DNA of 64,000 nt, taken from Streptomyces actinomycinicus (GTDB lineage: Bacteria > Actinomycetota > Actinomycetes > Streptomycetales > Streptomycetaceae). The notes under the pieces are model-generated. The model did not search any database, had not been told where the DNA came from, and saw nothing but the letters and a program-made list of their open reading frames with translations. The DNA is taken from the NCBI RefSeq assembly GCF_016741775.1, contig NZ_JAERRK010000019.1:1-64000 (forward strand), given 5' to 3'. Positions 26,048 to 34,122 of the stretch are shown in pieces (the first letter of the stretch is position 1; every line of letters begins with the position of its first letter). The translations under genes were made by a program, and so were the position numbers.

Positions 26048-26844
26048 CGGGCAGGGTCCGGGCCGGCCGGCGGAAGGTGCGCCGGAAGGCCGACCGTGAT
26101 TCCTCCGGAGACGTCACCGCCGACGGCGACGCCCCGGTGGACGTACTGGGAGAGGGCGGCGCCGGTCGCCCTGTCCGGGGTGGGTGGGTCCGGTGCCGGC
26201 CGCGGTCCGGCCGCCCCCTCCACCCACGGCCGCAGCTCCTGGGGCCCGTGGCCCGGCACACGGATCCAGCCGTAGCCGCCGAAGTCCTTCACCCGCACAT
26301 GGGCCCGGACGTACGGGGCCGGGTCGAGCCCGGGGTGCCCGAACCGTACGACGTCCTGGTACAGCCGGTCCGCCACGATGACGGCGAGGTCCGCCGAGGT
26401 GAGGGCGGCCAGTACGGATCTGAGCTGGGGGGCGTTCACCAGACGTGCCACGGCGACCGGCGTGGGTCCGGCGTGGCCGAGGGCGGCGTCCGCCACGACG
26501 CCTTTGTCGACGGCCAGCCGCAACCTGACGCGGGGGGCGGCCGGACGGGCGTTGAGGACGCGGAGCCGGGCCGCCAGATGGTGTACGAAGGGTCCCAGCA
26601 CCGTGGCCTCCGAGGTGGCCTCGGGGAGGACGGCGAACTCCTGGTCGCCCTGCGGCTGGCGGGTCCAGGCGGCGCGGTCCAGGCCGGTCAGCGACGCCGC
26701 CTCGTCCAGCAGCCGGACGAGATCGGACTGGACAGCCTTCTGGGTCCGGGTGTCGAGGCGGCTGTACTGCTCCACGTCCGCCGCCAGGCACAGCCGGCGG
26801 TGCGCGGAGACGTCCGAAGGCCAGGGGCAGGAGGGTTCGTTCAC
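26044..26844 (-). CDS. Degenerate class III nucleotidyl-cyclase-fold protein
   Basis: A 266-aa protein. The cyclase-like core shows both metal-site aspartates: one in LCLAADVEQYSRL (Asp23) and one in QPQGDQEFAVLPE (Asp67). The later PTPVAVARLVNA stretch keeps the arginine of the class III signature but lacks the transition-state asparagine, and the adenine-selecting lysine is a Gln, so cyclase activity is doubtful. After a proline-rich linker (about 210-230) comes a GVAVGGDVSG motif at 238-247. It is the first gene of the overlapping five-gene operon, 110 bases after a Crp-type gene. It may be a nucleotide-sensing switch. Confidence 0.68.
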   Translation of the reverse strand: MNEPSCPWPSDVSAHRRLCLAADVEQYSRLDTRTQKAVQSDLVRLLDEAASLTGLDRAAWTRQPQGDQEFAVLPEATSEATVLGPFVHHLAARLRVLNARPAAPRVRLRLAVDKGVVADAALGHAGPTPVAVARLVNAPQLRSVLAALTSADLAVIVADRLYQDVVRFGHPGLDPAPYVRAHVRVKDFGGYGWIRVPGHGPQELRPWVEGAAGPRPAPDPPTPDRATGAALSQYVHRGVAVGGDVSGGITVGLPAHLPPAGPDPAR

Positions 26845-26924
26845 GACAACTCGCCACCTTCCAGGGGTCGTTGAGTGCGATGCACGCCAACTGTGCGGGG
26901 AAGGAACCGAGGGCGTCGAACTAC

Positions 26925-26938
26925 CCGCATTAATGCGG
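26925..26938. promoter_or_regulatory. Palindrome CCGCATTAATGCGG before the operon
   Basis: A 14-bp perfect palindrome in the 110-base gap between the Crp gene and the cyclase-like gene, 80 bases before the latter's start. It is the only perfect dyad there and a plausible operator for the adjacent Crp-type or HTH protein. There is no loop, so a terminator is less likely. Confidence 0.55.
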
Positions 26939-26954
26939 CTTCGTGGTCATGGCG

Positions 26955-27656
26955 CTAGCCGACCGGCACACTCAGCCGGGCTGCCTTCCGCAGTCGGGCC
27001 AGGTCCCGCACGTGCGTCTGCCGGATGCCGGTGGTGATGAGTCCGTCCTTGCGCAGCTGGGCGAGCGCCTTGTGCACGGTGTGGGTGGTGGAGCCGGTGA
27101 GGGCGGCGAACTCGGACTGGGACAGGTTCACGTCGATGCGCACCGTGTTCCGGTCCGGCCGCCCGTACGACACCGCCAGTTCCACGAGTACGCGGGCCAG
27201 CCGGACCGGGACCGGGTAGCCGCCGAACTCCAGACGCCACCGGTCGGAGCGGCGCAGACGACCGCAGAGCAGCCGGTTGAGCGCCAGGGACGTCTCGGGG
27301 TTGGCGAGGAGGAAGGGCACCAGTTCGTGCCCCGGGACGACGGTGGCGACCACGTCGCCGCAGGCGGTGACCGTGGCCGATCGCGGTCCGAGGTCCATCG
27401 CCGCCAACTCGCCCACGACGTCACCGGCGATCTTGATGTCCATGAGCGACTCCCGGTCACCGTCCAGTCGGGCGGTCACCTTCACCAGCCCTTCGTGGAG
27501 CACCACCAACTCCTGTGCGTGGTCTCCCTCGTTGATGAGTACGTCCCCCACGGCGTAGCGGCGCCGGACGCCGAGCAGGGTGAAGGCCGCGCGCGCCCCG
27601 TCGGGCAGCATGTCGAGAAACCGGGCGCGATCGTCAGGGTTCGAGCCGTGCGTCAT
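26955..27656 (-). CDS. Crp/Fnr-family transcriptional regulator
   Basis: A 233-aa regulator. Residues about 15-125 form a cyclic-nucleotide-binding beta roll (YAVGDVLINEGDHAQELVVLHEG, then IAGDVVGELAAMD). The C-terminal winged helix contains the HTH LSQSEFAALTGSTTHTVHKAL. The phosphate-binding cassette is partial (GELAAMDLGPRSATV keeps the Glu and an Arg). The ATG at 27656 is preferred; an upstream extension is non-coding-like. It lies directly before the cyclase-fold operon on the same strand, so it may sense a nucleotide linked to that system. Confidence 0.82.
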   Translation of the reverse strand: MTHGSNPDDRARFLDMLPDGARAAFTLLGVRRRYAVGDVLINEGDHAQELVVLHEGLVKVTARLDGDRESLMDIKIAGDVVGELAAMDLGPRSATVTACGDVVATVVPGHELVPFLLANPETSLALNRLLCGRLRRSDRWRLEFGGYPVPVRLARVLVELAVSYGRPDRNTVRIDVNLSQSEFAALTGSTTHTVHKALAQLRKDGLITTGIRQTHVRDLARLRKAARLSVPVG

Positions 27657-27808
27657 GTGCACAGCAGAGCACTTCCGCGACGCAGTGGTGCGTGTTTCCG
27701 CCCGGTCCGCCGGTGCGCCGAACGCACGCCGGGGCGCGCCACGGCGCACAGCCGGAGCACCCGTGGTTCCCCGGTGCAGACCGGCCCCGGGGTCCACGGC
27801 GGTGCTGG

Positions 27809-30800
27809 TCAGCCCCGCGCGCCCCGGTCGGCCTTGCCGACCGCCTCGGCCACGCCGTAGGAGCCCAGCAGGAGCAGCCGGTCCAAGAGGTCGAGGATCT
27901 CGGACCGGCGTGCGGCCGAGGGGGCCTGGGCGTGTGCGCGGACCAGCAGCTCACCGATGTGATGCGCGTCCGCCGCCGCACCGCTCGCCCGGTCGGCGGA
28001 GGCGGCGCCGAGCACGGTGAGGAATCGCCTCACACACGCCAGCACCAGCTCGTCCACCCGGTCCGGGGCATCCTCCAGCGTGATCAGCAACTGGGGCAGG
28101 GCGGGCACGAAGGCACCGGCGTCGATCAGCGCGGTGACCGTCCGGCGGAAGGGCGTCAGGCGCCGGCCCCTCAGCGCGACGGCTACCGCGGCAGCGGCTT
28201 CGCGTACGTCCTCCTCGGGGTCGTGGAAGAACCGGACGAGTGCGTGGTGGGCCAGGGCGGCGTCCCCGGTGTTCACCAGGCGCCGGGCGCAGACGTCCGC
28301 GGCCCCCTGCCGCTGTGCCCCGTCGTTCCCGGCGAGCACCTTCGCGAGGAGATCCGTCATCTCCCACTCCATCGCCGCGAGCGCGGCGACCTGTCCGCCG
28401 ACCCGGCGGACCGCCGGCACCGAGGAGCCCGACATGCGTTCCACGACCGGCCTGCCCGACACCGGGTCCCCGTGGCACAGGGCCACCACCAGGCGGGTCA
28501 CGTGCGGGGAGGCCAGAAGCTGATCGGGGGCCGCGGTGAGGACCGCGAAAGCGTCGGCCACGGCGAGGCGGTCGTGGCGCACCGCGGCGTGCAGCACATG
28601 CGCCACGCACGCCCGGACGGCCAGGGAAGGGTCGGCCGCCAGCCGGCCCAGGTGGGGGACGACCAGGGCGGCCCGAGACCCGTCCGTATCGTGCACGAGC
28701 AGGTCACCCAGGCATTCGGCCGCGCTGCCCCGTACGGTGTTGAGGCCCGCGGTGAGCAGGTCGCGCTCCACGTCTCCTGCGTCATCACCGGACCCGTCAC
28801 CGCCGTCGTCCGAGCCGAGGGCCCGGCTCAGCAGCGTCTCCACCAGGTCGAGGGGCGCACGGGTGAGGTGCCTGCGCAGCGCCCACCCGAGCCAGCGGTC
28901 GTGCTGCGGCCTCCCCTGGCCGGCGAAATGACGGACCGCGGCGAAAACGGCGTCCGGTACGTCCTGTGGCTCGGCGTCACCGAGGCCGAGGAGCAGCGAC
29001 GCTCCGTATGCCGGGTGCGTCCCTGCGTCCATCCGCAGGGCGAGCCGCGCGAAGCGGCCGGGGTCCGCCGCCGTCATGCTCCGCAGCACGTGGGACAGCT
29101 CCCGGGCCCCGCCGGTGAACGTCGCCCAGTCGGTACGGTCCCGGCTGTGCTTCCGCATGGCTCTCAGCCACTGGTCGTCGCTCATGTGCCGGGCCGCGTC
29201 CGCCGGGATGGGTGATCCGATGAACCCGGCCGACCTGCCCCGCGGTTCGTCCGGCTCCCGCAGGTCGGCGTGACGTCTGCGGAGTTCCCCGAGCCGACGC
29301 GCCGCCCGCTCCGTCAGACGCCCCTCGGGGAGCGCCGTCAGCAGGGTGAACTCGTGCCAGGGCGAGAACTCCTCGTCCGGGGGAAGGCGCAGGTGGAGGA
29401 GGGTGTTCTCCAGCCGCCCGAGGGTGTCGTCGGGCAGTGCGCCACCGACGGCGCGGAGGACCTCTCGTGCGCCCCACACGACGTTGGCCCCGTAGCCCGA
29501 CAACAGGCGGTGTCCGCCCTGCAGAAGGATCTCGGCGGCCCAGGGGGCGAGAGCCGGCCCCGCCCCGGCGAGCGCTTGGTAGAGCAGCCATTGCGCCGCC
29601 TCGTACGGCACGTCCACGAGCCCCTTCACGAGTGCGCGCACCCGAGCGGCGTCTCGGCCCGCCACGGTCCGCAGCGCCCCGGCCGCCCCCTGGAACAGGG
29701 CCTCGCCCAGGTCGCCGGGTTCGTCGTCGGGGTAGCGGAACGCGAAGTGCCGGTCGAAGACCAGCCGGGCCGCCCGCGGCGGGCAGGCGGTCGCGGCCAT
29801 GACGTCCAGCAGCACGGGGAGAAGCCGGGCACAGAACTCCTCGGGAGCGCCCAGGGCTGCGGCCGCCACCAGACGGAGTGCCCAGTGGTCCCGGGACAGC
29901 AGCACGGCGACCCTGCCCTGATCATCGAGTTGCAGGGCGTCCGGGCGTTCTGTCAGCAGCACACCGAGCAACTCGACCGCCCATGCGGGCTCCTGGGCCG
30001 CGAGGTCGCACGCCGACGTCCAGAGGTCGTGCTCGCGGCCGGTGAAGAGGCCGGAACGTACGCTGTCGAGCAGGAGATCGAAAAGCCGGCGGCTCCCTGC
30101 GAGGCGGGCGAAGCGAAGGATCCAGGCGAACCTGGAGCCGTGGCCGGGGTCCGAAGTGTGCGGTTCCAGGAGGCGGGCCAACCGGTCGGGGAAGGTGCCG
30201 GCGGCTGCGGCCATCATCCGTACCGCCCAGTCCCGTTCCCTGGCGTCGGGGCTGGTCAGCCAGTTCTCCAGCACCGCCTCGTCGTCGGCGCGACGGAACC
30301 ATGCCGCGGTGCTGACCGCGTTCACCAGCTGGTCCTGGAAGGCGGGGCGGGTGTCCAGCACCCGCACGACGGCATCCCACTCGGCCGCGGTGGGAGCTTC
30401 GAGGCCGCGCAGGACGGCCATGGTGACGTCCTTCAGGTGGTAGCGGATGCCGGGGCTGGTCAGCAGCGCCTCGACCTCGGCGGTGAACCGCTGCGGGTCC
30501 AGGTCCCGCAAGTGGTCGAGGACCTGGCGCACCTGACCGCGGCGGAAGAGTTCCTGTTCCCCGCCGGTGAGGAACGCGACCAGGCTCTCGTCGCGCCGGA
30601 GCCAGTCCCGCGCGAAGGCGTAGTCGAAGAAGCTCTCGTGGAAGAAGGCCAGTTGCCGGCCGTCGAGCACGCAGACGTGTTCCGAGACCAGCACGTCTCC
30701 GGTCGCGGCGAGGTCGTCCGTGTCGAGCAGGCTGTGCGGTACGAACAGCTGCTGCCGGGCGCTCATGGCCGCCACGACGGCCGACACCGCCTCGTGGAAG

Positions 30801-32260
30801 CGCGCGGCGGGCTGGCGACGCACGCACTCCTTCCGCTTGGTGTCCCAGAAGGCGTCGAAGAGCTGTCGGGTGGTGCGGAAGGAGAGGGCTGACTCCTGAC
30901 CGGCGACCTGTGCCAGGAGGACCAGGTGCAGCGGTGACCGCAGCAGTGCCCGCTGTGGTGGGGCCACTCGGGAGGGGTCCAGGCCCATGTCCGTGACCGC
31001 GGTGTCGACGCAGGCGTCGGAGAGTGACCCGACCGTCATGCGGGCACAGCGGTCGGATGCGGTGAGCTGGCGGATGCGGGGATCGGCCTGGGCGTCGAAC
31101 GCACGGCACACCAGCACGACGCGCAGGGCAGGGTGTGTCACCGCCTCGGTCACGAGGTCGGCCACCACGTCGAAGGTGTCCGGGATGCGTCCCGACGCGA
31201 GGCTCACCGCGTCGAGCTGGTCGATGATCAGTACGGCGGGCCGTCCGTCGGCGACGGCTCCGAGGGCGCTGACCGGGGACATGGCCAGACCGATGCGCCG
31301 GCCCAGTTCGTGGGTCGAGGTGAAGGGGTCCAACCGGTCGAGACGGAAGGCGAGCACCGGTACGGCTCGCTCGACGAGCGCGTGCAGGGCCTGATGCAGC
31401 ACGGCGGTCTTCCCGCCACCCGCGGCACCCGTCAGCAGGACGAGCTGCTCGGTTCCCGTCGTGACCTGCTCCACCAGGCGGTCGGCTTCGTCCCGGGGGA
31501 TCGTGGGCCGCAGGAGAGCACGTTCGACGCTCGCCGCCCACTGACGCGTGGCCCTGGCCACCGCGTCGGTCACCGCGTCACCGTCCACCCTGCTGACCCG
31601 CCGCAGTCCGTACGGGGCCAGCCGGGCGATGATGCCCGATGCGTCGAGAGTGGTGCCCAGGCTGTTCAGCAGGAGGTCGCCGAGTCCGGCCGCCGCGAGC
31701 CGGCCCGCCGCCCCCGCGAGGGCCTGTTCGGCCAGGACCGCGTTGGTGCTCATGACGTCCCGTTCGTCGTGCCACTCCACCCAGAGCCCTCTCAGCATGC
31801 GCCAGGCGGTCGCGGCCGAACCGTAGATGCCGGCCGCGGCGAGGGCGGCGAAGGGGCCTCGGAGTTCATCGGTCAGCCACTCGGCTTCGAACGAGGCACA
31901 GTCGTCGGAGCGACGGGCCCGGTCGGCGAGTTCGTCGAGGGAACGGGCGGGGACCAGGGAGACGAAGTGGAACGCGCGGCCCGCCTCGACGTGGGAACGC
32001 AGGTTCCTCCACACGTCCTTGTCGCGGAGGGAGGCCACGTTCCAGCTGTTCGCGTTCCGGTTCTGCCGCTTGACCTGGTGCACCTCCGTTCCGCCGTGGT
32101 GGCGGTAGACGAACTCGACACCGTCACCGGAGGCGGGGCCCGGCTCCAGGGTGATCGACGTCCCCATGCCCAGGAGCACGTACAGGGCGTGCCTGACCGT
32201 CCAGGCTCCTTCGTAGCGGTTGCCGAACTTGTCCGCCTCGCCTCCGGGCCGTGGTACCAC
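27809..32260 (-). CDS. Large STAND-type NTPase with N-terminal QxK nuclease-like domain
   Basis: About 1,483 residues. The N-terminal 120 residues look like a Cap4/Mrr-type PD-(D/E)xK nuclease: a helix (RYEGAWTVRHALYVLLG), then GDGVEFVYRH with Asp46, then EVHQVKRQ with Q62xK64. An NTPase follows: Walker A GAAGGGKT (278-285), Walker B VLIIDQLD (343-350) and a sensor-like VVLVCRAFDA. The remaining thousand residues are alpha-helical HEAT/TPR-like repeats. This is the layout of Avs-type antiphage sensors. The start is uncertain: GTG at 32260 is taken, and GTG at 32272 or the ATG at 32431 are possible. Confidence 0.75.
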   Translation of the reverse strand: MVPRPGGEADKFGNRYEGAWTVRHALYVLLGMGTSITLEPGPASGDGVEFVYRHHGGTEVHQVKRQNRNANSWNVASLRDKDVWRNLRSHVEAGRAFHFVSLVPARSLDELADRARRSDDCASFEAEWLTDELRGPFAALAAAGIYGSAATAWRMLRGLWVEWHDERDVMSTNAVLAEQALAGAAGRLAAAGLGDLLLNSLGTTLDASGIIARLAPYGLRRVSRVDGDAVTDAVARATRQWAASVERALLRPTIPRDEADRLVEQVTTGTEQLVLLTGAAGGGKTAVLHQALHALVERAVPVLAFRLDRLDPFTSTHELGRRIGLAMSPVSALGAVADGRPAVLIIDQLDAVSLASGRIPDTFDVVADLVTEAVTHPALRVVLVCRAFDAQADPRIRQLTASDRCARMTVGSLSDACVDTAVTDMGLDPSRVAPPQRALLRSPLHLVLLAQVAGQESALSFRTTRQLFDAFWDTKRKECVRRQPAARFHEAVSAVVAAMSARQQLFVPHSLLDTDDLAATGDVLVSEHVCVLDGRQLAFFHESFFDYAFARDWLRRDESLVAFLTGGEQELFRRGQVRQVLDHLRDLDPQRFTAEVEALLTSPGIRYHLKDVTMAVLRGLEAPTAAEWDAVVRVLDTRPAFQDQLVNAVSTAAWFRRADDEAVLENWLTSPDARERDWAVRMMAAAAGTFPDRLARLLEPHTSDPGHGSRFAWILRFARLAGSRRLFDLLLDSVRSGLFTGREHDLWTSACDLAAQEPAWAVELLGVLLTERPDALQLDDQGRVAVLLSRDHWALRLVAAAALGAPEEFCARLLPVLLDVMAATACPPRAARLVFDRHFAFRYPDDEPGDLGEALFQGAAGALRTVAGRDAARVRALVKGLVDVPYEAAQWLLYQALAGAGPALAPWAAEILLQGGHRLLSGYGANVVWGAREVLRAVGGALPDDTLGRLENTLLHLRLPPDEEFSPWHEFTLLTALPEGRLTERAARRLGELRRRHADLREPDEPRGRSAGFIGSPIPADAARHMSDDQWLRAMRKHSRDRTDWATFTGGARELSHVLRSMTAADPGRFARLALRMDAGTHPAYGASLLLGLGDAEPQDVPDAVFAAVRHFAGQGRPQHDRWLGWALRRHLTRAPLDLVETLLSRALGSDDGGDGSGDDAGDVERDLLTAGLNTVRGSAAECLGDLLVHDTDGSRAALVVPHLGRLAADPSLAVRACVAHVLHAAVRHDRLAVADAFAVLTAAPDQLLASPHVTRLVVALCHGDPVSGRPVVERMSGSSVPAVRRVGGQVAALAAMEWEMTDLLAKVLAGNDGAQRQGAADVCARRLVNTGDAALAHHALVRFFHDPEEDVREAAAAVAVALRGRRLTPFRRTVTALIDAGAFVPALPQLLITLEDAPDRVDELVLACVRRFLTVLGAASADRASGAAADAHHIGELLVRAHAQAPSAARRSEILDLLDRLLLLGSYGVAEAVGKADRGARG

Positions 32261-32382
32261 CGTCCCCCTCACCCTCCCCCGGGGCGGCCTCGTCCGTCCG
32301 CCCACGAGCGCGGACGCTACCGCACGGTCCGGGGTACCGGGCGCGGTCAACGAGGCTTCACGTAGCCGGCCGCCCCCCGGCG

Positions 32383-32997
32383 CTATGTGTTGCAACTGGT
32401 GACGCCCAGGGCCACCAGGCCCTCTTGCCACTGCGAGAGCAGGGGGTCCACTTTCTTGATTTCGCTGTCGGCGGCGTTGAGAACCCGTAGTGACTGAGTA
32501 GGGTTCGCCAAGCTGACCTGACTCAGATCTCCCGCGACTCGCGACATCGCATTACTCGCGCCCACCCCGCCGTCCACCACCTTGTCCACATCCCCCTTGA
32601 TGCTTTCCGGACGCTCGATGCTCCTGATCTCCCCGTTGATGCTGCGCAGCGCTCCGGCCGCTGCGTCGAAATACCACGCGGCGTTTTTGATCTGCTGATC
32701 GGTCAGAGTGCCGGCCCGCAGGCTCGTCTGCATGGCACTGAGCGAAGAACGCGAGTTGAGAGTCGCACTGCTCAGTGTGCCGATCTCGCGCTCACAGACC
32801 GCGTTTGCCTCAGACACCCAGTCTGCTTTCGTCCAGGGTTCAGGACGGTCCACAAGCGTGACAACCAGGCCGATGATCCCCGCGATTCCCGCAAGCGCCG
32901 CAATGAGGCCGCCGATCCGCTTGGCAAGTCCGTGTCGGGGGCCTTCGGATTGTCCATTACCGCCTGCAGGGTTCTGCCCTCGATCGCCATCTGGCAT
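32383..32997 (-). CDS. Single-pass membrane protein with extracellular helical domain
   Basis: A 204-aa protein. The first 26 residues are hydrophilic, a membrane helix spans about 27-50 (IGGLIAALAGIAGIIGLVVTLV), and the outer part is helical with conserved-looking WVSEANAVCE. Two cysteines (in AVCERE and VTSCNT near the C-terminus) could pair. Codon use is less GC-rich than its neighbours, suggesting transfer or low expression. Family unknown. The ATG at 32997 has no strong ribosome site; function cannot be assigned. Its 3' end lies upstream of the large NTPase start on the same strand. Confidence 0.65.
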   Translation of the reverse strand: MPDGDRGQNPAGGNGQSEGPRHGLAKRIGGLIAALAGIAGIIGLVVTLVDRPEPWTKADWVSEANAVCEREIGTLSSATLNSRSSLSAMQTSLRAGTLTDQQIKNAAWYFDAAAGALRSINGEIRSIERPESIKGDVDKVVDGGVGASNAMSRVAGDLSQVSLANPTQSLRVLNAADSEIKKVDPLLSQWQEGLVALGVTSCNT

Positions 32998-33280
32998 GTC
33001 GTGCCCCCGTTTCGTGCGGTCCCCCCTCTCGGGTCCGGGGCCGGCGGAGACGGCTTGCGAAGTCCTTGACGGATCTCTGGAGACGGGTTCCGGGGCTCGA
33101 CGCGGGTAGGTGCTGGTTCAGTAGGCGATAGCCCCATGAAGCAGCTGTGTGCGCCTGTCCACACTCCGAGGATCTCGCTTTTCCTCGCAGATCGCTACTT
33201 GGAGTGACGCAGAATCCGGCTGCCCGCGGGAAACCTGTCCGGCACCCGAGGAATCGGGGGACGAGTACCCGAAACGATCA
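32998..33280. other. Non-coding stretch before tRNA-Pro copy 2
   Basis: I see no gene. It is lower in GC than the surroundings and presumably carries the promoter of the membrane-protein gene. No tRNA-end direct repeat or integrase remnant was found. Confidence 0.5.
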
Positions 33281-33315
33281 AGGGCCTCGCGTCACATGAA
33301 GTGATGCGAGGCCCT
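33281..33315 (-). terminator. Hairpin terminator after tRNA-Pro copy 2
   Basis: AGGGCCTCGC-G-TCAC pairs with GTGA-T-GCGAGGCCCT around a five-base loop; only one G-T wobble breaks the 15-bp stem. It directly follows the tRNA on the minus strand. Confidence 0.75.
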
Positions 33316-33342
33316 GACCTGCGACTACGGAGCGAACTCCAG

Positions 33343-33416
<74 letters not shown>

Positions 33417-33518
33417 ATGCCCTCACGCGCGGTGTCCCGCGTGATCGTGCGGACAGCACTTTACCCCACGACCCGGGCTGTGCCGAAGAAGGCTTGGGCG
33501 GAGGGGGACAATCTGCGT

Positions 33519-34025
33519 ATGACGAACGCGGGCGCATCGGAGGGCAGGGACCGGGACACGGCCGGGCGGGCCCGGAACGCGCGGCCCCGGGACGGGCTGG
33601 GGCGGCCTATGCCGTACGGCGCCGAGGGCGTGCCGCGGCAGCCGGAGGGGGTGGTGCGGGCGCCGGCCGAGACGGTCGCCCAGGCGCAGGCGCTGCTGGC
33701 CGCGGGCCGGCCGTTCCACGCGCACGAGGTGTTCGAGGACGCCTGGAAGTCGGGTCCGGAGGACGAGCGCACCCTGTGGCGTGGGCTGGCGCAGCTGGCG
33801 GTGGGGCTCACCCACGCGGCCCGCGGGAACACCGTCGGCGGTGCGCGCCTGCTGCGGCGGGGCGCGGGTGCGGTCGAGGACTGGGAGACCGAGCGGGGCG
33901 AGGACCGGCCGTACGGACTGGATCTGGCGGGCCTCGCCCGGTGGGCGCGGGAGTTGGCCGGGCGGGTGGAGCAGGACCCGGCGCCGGTGGATGCGCGCAC
34001 CGAGGCACCACGGCTGGGCCCCTGA
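33519..34025 (+). CDS. DUF309 domain protein
   Basis: A 168-aa protein. After a charged N-terminal stretch of about 45 residues, the DUF309 core is recognisable: LLAAGRPFHAHEVFEDAWKS, then WRGLAQLAVGLTHAARGN. The HxxHE-like FHAHEVFE is the family's signature. GGAGGGGG lies 11 bases before the ATG at 33519. Function unknown. It is followed by cobF after 97 bases on the same strand. Confidence 0.78.
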   Translation: MTNAGASEGRDRDTAGRARNARPRDGLGRPMPYGAEGVPRQPEGVVRAPAETVAQAQALLAAGRPFHAHEVFEDAWKSGPEDERTLWRGLAQLAVGLTHAARGNTVGGARLLRRGAGAVEDWETERGEDRPYGLDLAGLARWARELAGRVEQDPAPVDARTEAPRLGP

Positions 34026-34122
34026 ACGGGACCGCGGGGCGGGCCGCTGCTGACCGGGGTGCCGTCGCAGCGCGTGCGGAGGTGGGGGACGCGCTGTCAG
34101 TGGCATACGGCAGACTCGGGGC

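Noticed and set aside
26845-26954. Reading the palindrome 26925-26938 as the terminator of the Crp gene
   Set aside because: There is no loop and no T-run, and the stem core is AT-rich; an operator is more plausible, though termination cannot be excluded.
34026-34122. Cobalamin riboswitch before cobF
   Set aside because: The 97-base gap is too short, and I see no B12-box-like conserved core; a leaderless start fits better.
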